Program-made: the position numbers and the translations under genes
In this document: positions 29,995 to 39,177 of the stretch, one piece after another
Position numbering within the stretch: position 1 is the stretch's first letter
How the letters are laid out: each line of letters opens with the position of its first letter
Notes under the pieces: model-generated
Databases searched by the model: none
What the model saw: the letters and a program-made list of their open reading frames with translations, nothing else
Told to the model about the DNA's origin: nothing
Assembly (NCBI RefSeq): GCF_003837805.1
Contig: NZ_RQIT01000033.1
Span: forward strand, 1-64,000
DNA length: 64,000 bases
Reading direction: 5' to 3'
DNA from: Bradyrhizobium sp. RP6
GTDB taxonomy: Bacteria; Pseudomonadota; Alphaproteobacteria; Rhizobiales; Xanthobacteraceae

Positions 29995-30783
29995 TCAACG
30001 CAGCAGGCGTCGCCGAAATAGTGCTGTCGACGCGAAAAAGGGCAAGACCGCGTAAACACAAAGCGCACCTACGTGCAGGGCGGCACTGTCGACGCCGCGC
30101 TCAAGCATCGTTGGACGAATAAGGTCGACCGAATGTGCGAGCGGCAACAAGCCGGCAAAGTGCTGAAATGAGTCAGGCAGTTGACTCGTCGGAAAGATCG
30201 CGCCACAGAGAAACACCATGGGCGTAATGACGAGCGACTGGTAAAACACGAAGTAATCGTAAGTTGGCGCAAGAGATATGACGACCATTGCCAGGCTGGC
30301 GAAGACAAGACCCGTAAGGGCGACTGTGGGTATCGCGCACAGAATGGACGTCCAGGATGCATAGCCCAGCGCTGCAGCGACAATCCCGATTGCTGTCCCC
30401 GCTAGAACGGACTTACTGGCCGCCCACACCAACTCACCTAGAACGATATCGCCGAGCGTGAGCTGTGTGAACAGAATTCCCTCCCAGGTGCGTTTGACAC
30501 CCATCCTAGCAAAGGCCGCATATAGGGTTTCAAAGGTCGCGGATGTCATCGCACTGATTGCGACCATACCGGCCGCCAAAAAGGCAATGTACGAAGTCCC
30601 CTCAACTCGTCCCACGATAAGTCCGAGGCCAAAGCCAAGGCCCAACAGATTGGTTATAGGGTCTGCGAGATTGCCGAGAAGCGATGCAAGCGCGACTTTC
30701 CTCCATGCCAGGAAATTTCGTCGCCATACCGCGATCCAGTTGTACGCGTTAGCCGGCATCACCGACGCATAGCCATCATCCAT
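29995..30783 (-). CDS. nodJ: Nod factor exporter, permease subunit NodJ
   Basis: The 262-residue integral membrane protein is an ABC-2 type permease with about six hydrophobic helices, for example YIAFLAAGMVAISAM (about 83-97), ILCAIPTVALTGLVFASLAMVV and LVITPMVFLCGAIFP (about 190-205). The segment FPTSQLPDSFQHFAGLLPLAHSVD is typical of the family. With the ATPase NodI it exports lipo-chitin oligosaccharides across the inner membrane. The gene starts 3 bp after the nodI stop, so translation is probably coupled. Length equals the known NodJ. It is the last intact gene of the nodYABCSUIJ operon. Confidence 0.96.
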   Translation of the reverse strand: MDDGYASVMPANAYNWIAVWRRNFLAWRKVALASLLGNLADPITNLLGLGFGLGLIVGRVEGTSYIAFLAAGMVAISAMTSATFETLYAAFARMGVKRTWEGILFTQLTLGDIVLGELVWAASKSVLAGTAIGIVAAALGYASWTSILCAIPTVALTGLVFASLAMVVISLAPTYDYFVFYQSLVITPMVFLCGAIFPTSQLPDSFQHFAGLLPLAHSVDLIRPTMLERGVDSAALHVGALCVYAVLPFFASTALFRRRLLR

Positions 30784-30786
30784 CGC

Positions 30787-31707
30787 TCATTTCTCCATCT
30801 CGCGCCCGGTCAACCGCAAGAACACGTCTTCGAGATTCGGAGGGCGCTGCAGTACGCGAAGGTTTGCTTGCCCGCGCAGGTGCACGCGGACTTGCTCCGG
30901 ATATGGCGCGTAACAAAAAAGCGTCTCTCCACTCACTTCGATATGCCGCGCATAAGGCCTGATCAGCTCTCGAAGTTGATTGGGATCACCGCCATAGATC
31001 TCAATCACGTTGCAGCCGATATGCTCGTCGATCAAGGCATCTGGTTTGCCTTCGGCGATTTTGCATCCACTCTCAAGCACGCATAAGCGATCGCACAGGC
31101 GCTCGGCCTCTTCCATGAAGTGAGTGGTCAAGAGGATCGTCTTGCCACGCGCAAGCAGGGCCCGCAGGCGTTCCCAAATCAGGTGACGTGCATGCGGATC
31201 CAGGCCAGTGGTGGGCTCATCCATCACGAGTAGATGTGGATCATTAACCAGGGCACGCGCCAGTGTCAGCCGCCGCCTCATGCCACCGGATAACTCGGAG
31301 ACACGCACGTCCGCTCTGCTTTCAAGACGCGCAAACTCAAGCAGCGCGGGCGCAACCGCCTCGATTCTGCGAGCGCTCATGCCAAAATAGCGGCCAAACA
31401 CAAGCAGATTCTCTCGCACTGTGAACTCGAGCTCAAGGTTGTCGAACTGCGGCACCACCCCGACGCGCGTACGCGCCGCACGAGCTCGGGAAGGCACAGG
31501 CTCATCGAGGACTGTAATATTGCCTGCGTCGGGCGAAATCATGCCGAGGAGCATGCGCGCAATCGTACTCTTGCCAGCTCCATTCGGCCCAAGCAGTCCG
31601 AAGCACTCTCCGCGCGCGACCGAGAACGACAGGTCGTTGACGATAAGGTTGTCGCCAAATGACTTTTTTACCCCGGCAAGGTCGATCGCCACAGTGGACA
31701 TGTTCAT
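30787..31707 (-). CDS. nodI: Nod factor exporter, ATP-binding subunit NodI
   Basis: From the ATG at 31707 the product has 306 residues, the usual NodI length. An open extension upstream overlaps nodU and is not coding. Walker A GPNGAGKST (about 44-52), the signature LSGGMRRRL (about 143-151), Walker B LLVMDEPTTGLD (about 163-174) and the switch His (LLTTHFMEE) are all present. NodI hydrolyses ATP to drive export of Nod factor through NodJ. The start codon follows the nodU stop after a single base, and nodJ begins 3 bp after its stop, so the three are tightly coupled in the nod operon. Confidence 0.96.
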   Translation of the reverse strand: MNMSTVAIDLAGVKKSFGDNLIVNDLSFSVARGECFGLLGPNGAGKSTIARMLLGMISPDAGNITVLDEPVPSRARAARTRVGVVPQFDNLELEFTVRENLLVFGRYFGMSARRIEAVAPALLEFARLESRADVRVSELSGGMRRRLTLARALVNDPHLLVMDEPTTGLDPHARHLIWERLRALLARGKTILLTTHFMEEAERLCDRLCVLESGCKIAEGKPDALIDEHIGCNVIEIYGGDPNQLRELIRPYARHIEVSGETLFCYAPYPEQVRVHLRGQANLRVLQRPPNLEDVFLRLTGREMEK

Positions 31708-31708
31708 C

Positions 31709-33418
31709 TTAGGCTGACAGAAGTCGTTCCGTGGACAATGGCTTCTTGGCGACCGTTTTGCTCCAGAGCATGCCCTCGCACCAAACATGCTCGACACGCC
31801 CCCATTGGCAAGCTGCCGCAGCGTCCGGAAAGAATCCCCGTCCGTGGAGGTTGGCGCTCGTGTTGCAGAGCAGCGGAATGCCCGTGAGTTGCTCAAATTC
31901 GACGAGAAGCGCGGCAATTTCGTGAGGAGAGTTGCGGGAAATTGTCTGCAGCCGCGCCGAGCCATCAAGATGGACCACCGCCGGGACCTTGTCGCGCCAA
32001 TTCGCCCGGGTCTGGTGATCGAATAGCATGTAAGGATCTGGCGTGCCCGGGCTGAAGATCTCCGGCGCCCGATCCTCCAGACAGATCGGCGCCACCGGTC
32101 GGAAGTGCTCGCGACGCTTGATGTCGTTGAGATGATCCTTCATTGCCGGGCACGTTGGAGCTGCAACAATGCTTCTACCGCCCAGCGCCCGCGGCCCAAG
32201 CTCGGCACACCCGGAAAGAAAGATCACGGGCTTGTTGTCGGCAAGAATCGACGCAAGTTCACTCAGACTGCAAGGTGCGGCCTCCCAGTCCGGCGGAACC
32301 TCGCTCTCCTGGAGGGCAGGACCACTGTAAACTGACCATTGCAATGGCCCGAAGCCATCTTGCGCTGCCATGGCGCCGCACGCCGCGCCGATTGCCGAGC
32401 CGCTGTCATTCGGAAACGGCGGCACCCAGACATCATCGAACAATCCCGTCGCGCGAAGCGCGCTGTTCCATTTGATATTGAGACCGCAACCTCCGGCGAC
32501 ACATAGATTTCGCGCTCCCGGAAGCGACGAATATCTTAGCAGAAGCAGCGCGATTTCCTTAACAAGAAGACGTTCCAGAAACACATGGAACGAGGCGAGG
32601 ACGTCCTCCGCTCGCTTGGCAGCCAGGCGCAACGTGCTTGCCTCGAAGAACGCGTGCATAGCTGCAAGAGACGATTCCGCATTGTTGATGTCTTCGCGGT
32701 AGCGGCGAGCCTGCTCCGTGTCGGCCGCCAACCGTGTTTCATAAAGCTCCTGAAACACTTCCACTATGCTTTCATCAACTGAGCCAAGCGCGATGTAAGC
32801 CATCAGCTTGCCGGCGATGCCCAGATCCCAACTGGAGCGGTTCGGCTGACGGTACGGCCCGAAGTGAAGGCCCGCGGCAGCATAGGCGTGGCCAATCATA
32901 GGAAACAGCGATCCAATGAACCGAGCCCCGCGCGGTTCGACATAGTAAAGACGTGGAAAGATGCAGCCATCCCACACCAGACAGAACGAAGGCTTTCCCG
33001 CGGCTGCAAAGGGACTGGTGCTATATGCTGACGCGACATGGCCCGTGACATGCGGGTAGCTCTTATATGGAAACTCCTTGCCTCCGAGGAGGAGGCCAAC
33101 GCCGTCGACGGGATCAAGGAGGCCCTCAGCATGACGCTCGACATATGGCGCGCCTTTTAGCGCAACCTGCACCGCTCCGCTTAGGAGCTGGAACTGCGAT
33201 TCATTCTCCCCGTCCCAGCCGTCAACGACGAACTGATCGATATCCCGCGGCTCCAGGCCATGCTCAGCCAAGGCGCGCACGACTGCATCGAGATTGTCAA
33301 CGGACTGATAGCGTGGACTATTGCCGCGCTTCTCTTGCTCCACGCAAAAAAGAAGCCGACCGTCCTCGACGACAGCAATTGCTCCGTCATGTGTCAACTT
33401 TATTCCGCAGATGCGCAT
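31709..33418 (-). CDS. nodU: Nod factor 6-O-carbamoyltransferase NodU
   Basis: The 569-residue protein is a full-length NodU of the carbamoyltransferase (CmcH/NodU) family, which transfers the carbamoyl group of carbamoyl phosphate to the non-reducing end of the Nod factor. The N-terminus MRICGIKLTHDGAIAVVEDG shows the ASKHA-type phosphate loop with its His-Asp. The YrdC-like C-terminal part carries CVAGGCGLNIKWNS (about 322-335) and GPRALGGRSIVA (about 413-424), conserved in the family. It lies between nodS (13 bp upstream) and nodI (1 bp downstream). Its intactness contrasts with the decayed nolO relative further along. Confidence 0.96.
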   Translation of the reverse strand: MRICGIKLTHDGAIAVVEDGRLLFCVEQEKRGNSPRYQSVDNLDAVVRALAEHGLEPRDIDQFVVDGWDGENESQFQLLSGAVQVALKGAPYVERHAEGLLDPVDGVGLLLGGKEFPYKSYPHVTGHVASAYSTSPFAAAGKPSFCLVWDGCIFPRLYYVEPRGARFIGSLFPMIGHAYAAAGLHFGPYRQPNRSSWDLGIAGKLMAYIALGSVDESIVEVFQELYETRLAADTEQARRYREDINNAESSLAAMHAFFEASTLRLAAKRAEDVLASFHVFLERLLVKEIALLLLRYSSLPGARNLCVAGGCGLNIKWNSALRATGLFDDVWVPPFPNDSGSAIGAACGAMAAQDGFGPLQWSVYSGPALQESEVPPDWEAAPCSLSELASILADNKPVIFLSGCAELGPRALGGRSIVAAPTCPAMKDHLNDIKRREHFRPVAPICLEDRAPEIFSPGTPDPYMLFDHQTRANWRDKVPAVVHLDGSARLQTISRNSPHEIAALLVEFEQLTGIPLLCNTSANLHGRGFFPDAAAACQWGRVEHVWCEGMLWSKTVAKKPLSTERLLSA

Positions 33419-33431
33419 ACGTACTCCTGGC

Positions 33432-34061
33432 CTAATGACCGACGTTTGATTGTTCTGACGTGGCGTCCGGCTTTCGAAACTGGACGATCAAGCAGTCTTC
33501 GTTTGCCAATCCGGTGGAGCAGTGCCGACGCTCGACCTCCGATAGGCTCTCCTTAAAGAGAGCGATCACCGTTTCGGCACCAGCAGCATGCCCCCAGCGT
33601 TGACATATTTCATCACGCGCGGACCCGAAAATCAGAGTGCCACTTGGCGCAAGCATACTCACGAGGTTGCGGATAGCCGCATGCATCTCGCTCACGTCTT
33701 TGAGGTAGTAAAGAACCTCGGCCACGACAATCAAATCGAACTGCTCAGTGGACGAGAACCGCTGAATGTCGCAGGTCACCCAAGCAATATGTGACCACTT
33801 ACTGGTCCGCAGTCGCGCTCGCTCAATTGCCTGCGGCATGACATCCACCACGGTAAGTCGCTCGCATAGCGGAGCCAGCATCTCCGTGAATGCACCGGCT
33901 GCACATCCTACTTCGAGGCCAGACGCAGCGTCTCCGTTGCCACACGACATCCGGAGCATTTGCGCGTATCGCTCCTGCTCGAACGAACTACTGTCAAGGC
34001 GCCATGGGTCGTCGAGAGCCAACTCTCGCTCTAATAGCTGATGGTTTTCGTCCAGAATCAT
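33432..34061 (-). CDS. nodS: Nod factor N-methyltransferase NodS
   Basis: The 209-residue protein is NodS, a SAM-dependent methyltransferase that N-methylates the deacetylated non-reducing glucosamine of the chitooligosaccharide. Motif I, GLEVGCAAGAFTEML, is at about residues 49-63, the acidic end of strand 2 in LTVVDVMP (about 70-77), and a conserved LIVVAEVLYYLKD motif at about 107-119. It acts after NodC and NodB and together with NodA. The gene lies 11 bp after nodC and 13 bp before nodU in the nod operon. The length matches known NodS. Confidence 0.96.
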   Translation of the reverse strand: MILDENHQLLERELALDDPWRLDSSSFEQERYAQMLRMSCGNGDAASGLEVGCAAGAFTEMLAPLCERLTVVDVMPQAIERARLRTSKWSHIAWVTCDIQRFSSTEQFDLIVVAEVLYYLKDVSEMHAAIRNLVSMLAPSGTLIFGSARDEICQRWGHAAGAETVIALFKESLSEVERRHCSTGLANEDCLIVQFRKPDATSEQSNVGH

Positions 34062-34072
34062 GAGACGACCAC

Positions 34073-35449
34073 TTATTCGTAGGCAGTCGAGCGTTCACGA
34101 CCGGAAACACTCTCCGTGGCCGTGAGGCTCGATGGACGGTGCGATACCCCCCCTTTATGAATGACAGTAGGCCCCACCCCTACACTAGCCGCACCTCGTC
34201 CGGCATTGGGGCGCAGGATGACACGCTGTTTCTCCTCTTCCGCCGGCACATTAGTAACTTTTCGCGATAGCCAATCGCTATTGCTCAATGTACAAAGCGC
34301 ATAAGCCTTCAATGGTAGTAAAAGAAAGATATTGATCGGTGTGTGGAGCGAGAAGCCGATAAACCGCAAATCGCGAGCACGAAGTGCTGCCACACTGCAC
34401 CGGACCATAGTCATTGCAGCAATCGTCAGTCCCGTCCACCAGGGTATAGAGCCACCGATCACGAGCTGTGCAAGGGCAGCAAGTGTTGAGATCGCGAGGA
34501 GAAATGGGCCGAGATTCTGCCCGATAACATCTAGGGTCAAATAACCATCGAGCTCTGGCAGCAGGCGCAATGCAAGAAACGTATCTCGAAAGGTACTGCG
34601 TGCCCAACGGAGCTGCTGACGCAGATATGGCCCAAGACTGTGCGGGACGACGGTAGCTGCTATCGCGTCTGGGACGTATTCGGTTCGAAAGCCCGCCTTG
34701 AGCATGAGTATCGTTAGATGGCGGTCCTCGCCGAAATCACTCGGCTTCCCACGAAAGAATTGCGCTTCGTATTGATCAAGAAGCAAGGTGAGTGCGGAAC
34801 GCCGATACATTGCACATGGGCCGCAGCAACACATGACGGCACCGAAACGCGCCTGTGCCGCGCGCTCTTCGTTGCACGCGAGCCAATATTCCATATCGAT
34901 CAGCCTGGTCAGCCAGGTCTGGTTGCGATTACTTGCTACGAGTTGACCCATCGCCGCACCGATTTCCGGGTCATGCATCTTCAATACAAGCTTCGTGACG
35001 ACATCGGCAGCAAGAACCGTGTCGGAATCGACGTTGAGAACGAGATCCCCGGATGAGCTGCGTATTGCAGCGATCTGCGCCTTGCGCTTTCCGACGTTGT
35101 TGGCCAACAAGATGATATTGAATCTCGGATCATTGGCATATATCTGGTGTACAGGCGCGACCACGTCGCGGTTTGCAGACCCGTCATCGACCACATAGAC
35201 CTGCATCTTTCCGGCGTACTCTTGACTGGCAATCGACTCCAGACATTCGGCAAGCGTGTTTGGATTCTCATTGAAGCACGGCACGATGACGTCCACAGTG
35301 GGAAGGACCACCTCGGTTTGTCCGAGGCTGTCCTGTAGCGATGAGTTGATCGTCGGCTGGGCATAAAGCGCTTGCACGCTCTTATAGATAGTCGAGAGCA
35401 GCGCATAACTTGAAACAGCAGCAGCACTGGTTGTCGCGAGCAGGTCCAT
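34073..35449 (-). CDS. nodC: N-acetylglucosaminyltransferase (chitin oligosaccharide synthase) NodC
   Basis: The 458-residue protein is NodC, the membrane GT2 enzyme that makes the chitin backbone of Nod factors from UDP-GlcNAc. An N-terminal membrane anchor is followed by VDVIVPCFNENP (about 52-63), VYVVDDGSANRD (first Asp pair), VLNVDSDTVL (DxD metal site, about 135-144), FGEDRHLT (acid base Asp) and RQQLRWARSTFRDT (the Q-x-x-R-W product motif, about 276-289). Several C-terminal membrane helices follow. The gene sits between nodB (16 bp upstream) and nodS in the nod operon. Length is within the 413-485 range of the family. nodC is a standard phylogenetic marker, so this sequence could place the symbiovar. 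Confidence 0.97.
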   Translation of the reverse strand: MDLLATTSAAAVSSYALLSTIYKSVQALYAQPTINSSLQDSLGQTEVVLPTVDVIVPCFNENPNTLAECLESIASQEYAGKMQVYVVDDGSANRDVVAPVHQIYANDPRFNIILLANNVGKRKAQIAAIRSSSGDLVLNVDSDTVLAADVVTKLVLKMHDPEIGAAMGQLVASNRNQTWLTRLIDMEYWLACNEERAAQARFGAVMCCCGPCAMYRRSALTLLLDQYEAQFFRGKPSDFGEDRHLTILMLKAGFRTEYVPDAIAATVVPHSLGPYLRQQLRWARSTFRDTFLALRLLPELDGYLTLDVIGQNLGPFLLAISTLAALAQLVIGGSIPWWTGLTIAAMTMVRCSVAALRARDLRFIGFSLHTPINIFLLLPLKAYALCTLSNSDWLSRKVTNVPAEEEKQRVILRPNAGRGAASVGVGPTVIHKGGVSHRPSSLTATESVSGRERSTAYE

Positions 35450-35465
35450 AGGTGTCAGTTCTTGT

Positions 35466-36125
35466 TTAGTGAAGTTGAGGGAGTGGACGGATTACAAACC
35501 CGCGCCGTTGTAGTGCCGGAATCAGAAATGCCAGCGCCTTCGTGGTCTGATCGCGCAGCGTTGTATCGGTGCACAGTCTCTCCTCATCGGGAGGATACCC
35601 GTCGTGCAGGAGCACAATTGCACCCGGGCGAACGTTCGCCAGCACCGAATTCACAATTGTATCAACCCCAGGGCGGGACCAATCTCTCGGGTCGACCGAC
35701 CAGTGCAGAGCCGTGAGACCAGCGCTCGCAGTCATTGCGAGCACCTGTTGCGTCCATATGCCGTAAGGCGCTCGCATATGCCTGGGCGAGGCCTTCGGGC
35801 ACGCCAGACGGATCGCCTCGCTCGCGGTCAGCACTTCATCCTGTAGCTCCGCAGGTCCGCATCTGGATAGATCAGGATGGGTCATCGTATGGTTCGCAAC
35901 CTCATGCCCTTCCGCAATCACTCGTCGGATGAGGTCAGGATGCTCGATCGCGTACGTGCCGATGACGAAGAATGTCGCCGGAACCCGATGTTGCGCCAGC
36001 ACATCGAGCACCTCTGGCGTACAAAACGGGTTCGGCCCGTCGTCAAAGGTCAAATAGACAGCTCGACTTCCGCTCACGTCAGCGTAGTCGCAGCGGACAG
36101 TGGATGGGGTGGAACGCTCTGTCAC
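35466..36125 (-). CDS. nodB: Chitooligosaccharide deacetylase NodB
   Basis: The 219-residue protein is NodB, a carbohydrate esterase family 4 enzyme that removes the acetyl group from the non-reducing GlcNAc of the NodC product. The polysaccharide deacetylase motifs are clear: TFDDGPNP (about 28-35) with the catalytic base and metal Asp, EVANHTMTHPDL (about 75-86) with the two metal His residues, RAPYGIWT (about 119-126), and LLHDG near the C-terminus (about 174-178). The ATG overlaps the nodA stop by 4 bp, so the two are coupled. It precedes nodC by 16 bp. Confidence 0.97.
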   Translation of the reverse strand: MTERSTPSTVRCDYADVSGSRAVYLTFDDGPNPFCTPEVLDVLAQHRVPATFFVIGTYAIEHPDLIRRVIAEGHEVANHTMTHPDLSRCGPAELQDEVLTASEAIRLACPKASPRHMRAPYGIWTQQVLAMTASAGLTALHWSVDPRDWSRPGVDTIVNSVLANVRPGAIVLLHDGYPPDEERLCTDTTLRDQTTKALAFLIPALQRRGFVIRPLPQLH

Positions 36126-36754
36126 AACTCAGGCCCGTTCCGATCGATGAAAGTCCCGGCCGGCCATTCGCTTATCGAGCGCCCCAGCGGAAACACCACC
36201 ACGATCACATCCTCGAGGCGGGTCGGCGATAAATTGGGATAGACATCCGGCTGCGTGGAGCGGACGCGAATGCCATGCATCAGGGTGGCGAGCCCCTGCC
36301 TTTCGACCAGTCGCGTCATATGTTTCTCAAGCGCCGACCGAACCGTGCCAAAGCCGAATGGAACGCCAAGCTCCTGCAGTACGGGATACATCACGCGCAT
36401 TGCGTGGCTTATTCCGAGCCCTTCGAGATCCGGACGCACCGCATACAACCCCAGTTCTGCTACGAGGAGATCGACTTCACTAACTTTGATGAAGCGACGT
36501 AGTAGCCCGAGGTGGGCCGCTACCCCGCGCGCGTCGTAACCAATTGCACGGAGCTCCGGTCTTGCGCCGGCCCAACTTCGGCTTCCCTCAAAAGGCTGCG
36601 CATTGAACGCACCCGTCGGTCCATAACTCTTGCGGAAGAACTCCGCGAGCTCGGCATGATCGGCGAGCCGCAGCTCGTTCTCCCAACGAAGGCTCCACTG
36701 CACTTGAGCGCGCGTAGAAGAGCGTTCCGCAGCCGGGGACACGGCAATGTTCAT
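36122..36754 (-). CDS. nodA: Nod factor N-acyltransferase NodA
   Basis: The 210-residue protein is NodA, which attaches a fatty acyl chain from acyl carrier protein to the free amine made by NodB. Family hallmarks include VQWSLRWENELRLADHAELAEFFRKSYG (in two stretches around residues 18-45), GSRSWAGARPELRAIGYD (about 59-76), and GLYAVRPDLEGLGISHAM (about 102-119). Its length equals the usual 195-210. It is the first of the core nodABC genes, separated from nodY by 72 bp, and its stop overlaps the nodB start. The nod box upstream of nodY drives it, with induction by NodD and flavonoids or by NodVW. Confidence 0.97.
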   Translation of the reverse strand: MNIAVSPAAERSSTRAQVQWSLRWENELRLADHAELAEFFRKSYGPTGAFNAQPFEGSRSWAGARPELRAIGYDARGVAAHLGLLRRFIKVSEVDLLVAELGLYAVRPDLEGLGISHAMRVMYPVLQELGVPFGFGTVRSALEKHMTRLVERQGLATLMHGIRVRSTQPDVYPNLSPTRLEDVIVVVFPLGRSISEWPAGTFIDRNGPEL

Positions 36755-36826
36755 GGCAAGCTTCCTTGCGCCAGTGGAATTAAGAGCGAGACGTTCACGT
36801 GAAGTCGTTAGTCGCCGAACCGCCGA

Positions 36827-37474
36827 TCAATGCTGGGATGCGCGGACTTGCTGTGTCGGAGCTCGGCACCGCTCGCCTGCACAGCGCCGCTGGCCCCATG
36901 CTCGCGAGGCAGCGAGCGCTCGGTTCGCGCTCCTCATCCGGCCAATGCCCTGCGTGCCATATATCGGAAGATGCCCACGATGCGATTCGACAGGCCAGAT
37001 GCTGTCTGCACCAAAGAGCTTTTGCGCCTCCTGTCGCTTCGATGTCCGCCGCTTTGATCTCTGAGGGCAGGCGATCGACGCGCGGCCCTCATCGACGGCG
37101 CTTCGGAGCGGCATCAGGTCAAACTGGCTTTCATACATCTTCGACACGCCCCGAATGCACTGGACAGGCGAGCCATTTGGAAAGGCGCCTGGAATTATTG
37201 GCATCCGCAATCTGCGCCTGCCGCTATTCCCTGACACTAGAATGATGCTGAAAGCGCTCTCAAGTGTACGCGGGTAAACCTCGAATATGGAAACGGATGG
37301 CGTCACCATACCAAGGTTTATCGGACCCCGCTTGCCGACCAAACGAGCGCACTTCGCACGGAGACGCAACACGGCTCGCATGACGCGCCTGTAGACGCCC
37401 ATGAAACGGAATCGGCGGCGCGCTCGCACGTCCAGGAGCTTTCCTCTGAGCTCACCTGAACGACCATAAAGCAT
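36827..37474 (-). CDS. nodY: NodY/NodK-type protein of unknown function
   Basis: This gene lies between the nod box and nodA, the place of nodY (B. japonicum) and nodK (B. elkanii). From the ATG at 37474 it gives 215 residues starting MLYGRSGELRGKLLDV, followed by a very basic stretch (RARRRFRFMGVYRRV). The frame is open to an upstream Met at 37522, but that codon lies 5 bp from the nod box, where the transcript would not yet have begun. Transcription normally starts some 25-30 bp after a nod box, so 37474 is the better start. The known proteins are shorter as I remember them (about 140 residues). The last third here, rich in Arg and Ser, may be a read-through extension after loss of an ancestral stop. 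No function is known. Confidence 0.8.
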   Translation of the reverse strand: MLYGRSGELRGKLLDVRARRRFRFMGVYRRVMRAVLRLRAKCARLVGKRGPINLGMVTPSVSIFEVYPRTLESAFSIILVSGNSGRRRLRMPIIPGAFPNGSPVQCIRGVSKMYESQFDLMPLRSAVDEGRASIACPQRSKRRTSKRQEAQKLFGADSIWPVESHRGHLPIYGTQGIGRMRSANRALAASRAWGQRRCAGERCRAPTQQVRASQH

Positions 37475-37526
37475 TGTGGTGTGCCTGGTTACTTTTTCAA
37501 ACTTCAGTTTGCTATCCAACATCCCG

Positions 37527-37575
37527 CAATTTGGTAAAATCGATTGTTTCGATAGAACACATCCACACGATGGAT
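37527..37575 (-). promoter_or_regulatory. nod box of the nodYABCSUIJ operon
   Basis: On the minus strand it begins ATCCATCGTGTGGATG, then ATCGAAACAATCGATTTTACC, close to the 47-49 bp nod-box consensus with its LysR T-N11-A type dyads. It drives nodY onward. Its other end is only 11 bp from the nodD1 ATG, so NodD1 bound here must cover its own promoter. Confidence 0.95.
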
Positions 37576-37586
37576 AGACTCACAAC

Positions 37587-38531
37587 ATGCGGTTCAAGGG
37601 ACTCGATCTAAATCTTCTCGTTGCGCTCGATGCCGTGATGACGGAGCGCAATCTCACAGCGGCGGCTCGCAAAATTAACCTGAGCCAGCCGGCCATGAGC
37701 GCTGCGATCGCACGGCTGCGCACCTATTTCCGTGATGAACTATTTACTATGAAAGGTCGCGAGCTCGTCCCGACACCTGGCGCGGAGGCGCTTGCAGGTC
37801 CGGTTCGCGAGGCCCTGCTGCACATCCAACTCTCAATCATATCACGGGACGCGTTCGACCCGACTCAGTCGAGTCGACGGTTCAGGGTCATTCTTTCGGA
37901 TTTCATGACGATCGTTTTCTTCCGCAGAATAGTGGACCGCATCGCACAAGAAGCTCCCGCCGTGCGGTTCGAATTGCTGCCATTTTCCGATGAACCCGAT
38001 GAGCTGCTCCGTCGGGGCGAAGTCGACTTTCTCATTCTGCCGGAACTGTTCATGTCGAGTGCGCATCCTAAGGCGACGCTGTTCGACGAGACCCTCGTGT
38101 GCGTGGGATGCCGCGCGAACAAGCAGCTATCCCGACAGCTTACGTTCGATAAATACATCTCGATGGGGCACGTTGCTGCCAAGTTCGGACGGGCACTGAG
38201 ACCGAACCTCGAAGAATGGTTTTTGCTTGAGCACGGTCTGAGGAGACGAATTGAGGTGGTCGTGCAGGGCTTTAGCCTGATTCCGCCCATATTGTTAGAC
38301 ACGAGCCGTATCGGCACGATGCCCTTGCGACTGGCCAGACACTTCGAAAAGCGGATGCCGCTGCGAATCATCGAACCGCCTCTCCCCCTACCCATATTCA
38401 CAGAGGCCGTGCAATGGCCCTCGTTCCACAATACCGATCCCGCGAGCATCTGGATGCGGCGGATATTGCTCGAGGAGGCATCCAACATGGCATCTGGTGA
38501 GCAAGGGCCTCCAACTCGTAGGCGCTGTTAG
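37587..38531 (+). CDS. nodD1: LysR-type regulator NodD1
   Basis: The 314-residue protein is NodD, a LysR-type activator that binds nod boxes and responds to flavonoids. The N-terminal winged HTH reads MRFKGLDLNLLVALDAVMTE and NLTAAARKINLSQPAMSAAI (about 22-41). The co-inducer domain contains LLRRGEVDFLILPE (about 136-149) and the C-terminal family phrase FSLIPPILLDTSRIGTMP. It is divergent from the nod operon and shares the nod box with it, the position of nodD1 in B. japonicum. The paralogue at 39178 is roughly two-thirds identical by eye, with several 20-bp identical stretches at the 5' end. A nod box so close to the ATG suggests autoregulation. Confidence 0.96.
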   Translation: MRFKGLDLNLLVALDAVMTERNLTAAARKINLSQPAMSAAIARLRTYFRDELFTMKGRELVPTPGAEALAGPVREALLHIQLSIISRDAFDPTQSSRRFRVILSDFMTIVFFRRIVDRIAQEAPAVRFELLPFSDEPDELLRRGEVDFLILPELFMSSAHPKATLFDETLVCVGCRANKQLSRQLTFDKYISMGHVAAKFGRALRPNLEEWFLLEHGLRRRIEVVVQGFSLIPPILLDTSRIGTMPLRLARHFEKRMPLRIIEPPLPLPIFTEAVQWPSFHNTDPASIWMRRILLEEASNMASGEQGPPTRRRC

Positions 38532-38801
38532 GCTTACCGCAGGCTGCGACTCCGAATATCCAAAGCACGCTATGGGCCCTTCGACGTGCTCGGTCCCTTT
38601 CCTCGCTTCGGCGTCTCCTGGAGAGACACTGCCACGACCTCACAAGCCAGTGATCCGCTTGCGAAGACTTTTCCAGTTGTAAGCGTGGTGACTTCCCAGG
38701 TGTGGTTTGATGGGCTTGCGCTGCGTTCAGGGCTACCCCTGGCAATATCGCGGATAGAACACGCCTCCATTACAAATGTTCAGCTTGGCCATTAAAATGG
38801 C

Positions 38802-38832
38802 TTGAATCGCACATTGCGTCAGGTTGTAGGTT
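38802..38832 (+). promoter_or_regulatory. MerR/NolA-type promoter, copy 4 (nodD2)
   Basis: -35 TTGAAT (38802-38807), 19-bp spacer with ACATTGCGT and the half-site GCGTCA, and -10 TAGGTT (38827-38832). It points toward nodD2, 345 bp away, with no other credible gene between. Confidence 0.75.
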
Positions 38833-39177
38833 GACCGTCGCGACTTGCGCTGCACGACACAGCCGTCGACGGAGCGCTTTGGGGACCTCACGGCGCTCAC
38901 GGATGCTGGGACGATCTGCCATCAGCGAGCTGAACGGACCAGCTACGTGGTCGGCCGAAACCGGCGAGACGGATCAGCTTGGAGGGTCCTGAAGCTTTCC
39001 CGCCGCGGCCGATCGGCTTACCGCTTGCTGTCCATTCTTGTGGTCATTTCGCGAGCCTCTTGTCGTGATGGCCGGGTTGAGCCGATGTCCATTCGGGCGA
39101 GCCAGGACGATTGCTCCAAACGCAGCCGCCACCGCACGCTTTGTCGCAGCAAGGACGTTTGCGCCGGATAAGAAGAG
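38833..39177 (+). other. Long leader region of nodD2
   Basis: The 345 bp between the MerR-type promoter and the nodD2 ATG hold an open frame (38845-39171, 108 codons) with no recognisable product. It may be an untranslated leader. No nod box is present here, unlike at nodD1. Confidence 0.45.

Noticed and set aside
38845..39171. 108-codon frame between the MerR-type promoter and nodD2
   Set aside because: Its composition is Arg/Ser-rich without a recognisable fold, and no ribosome site is seen; treated as leader.
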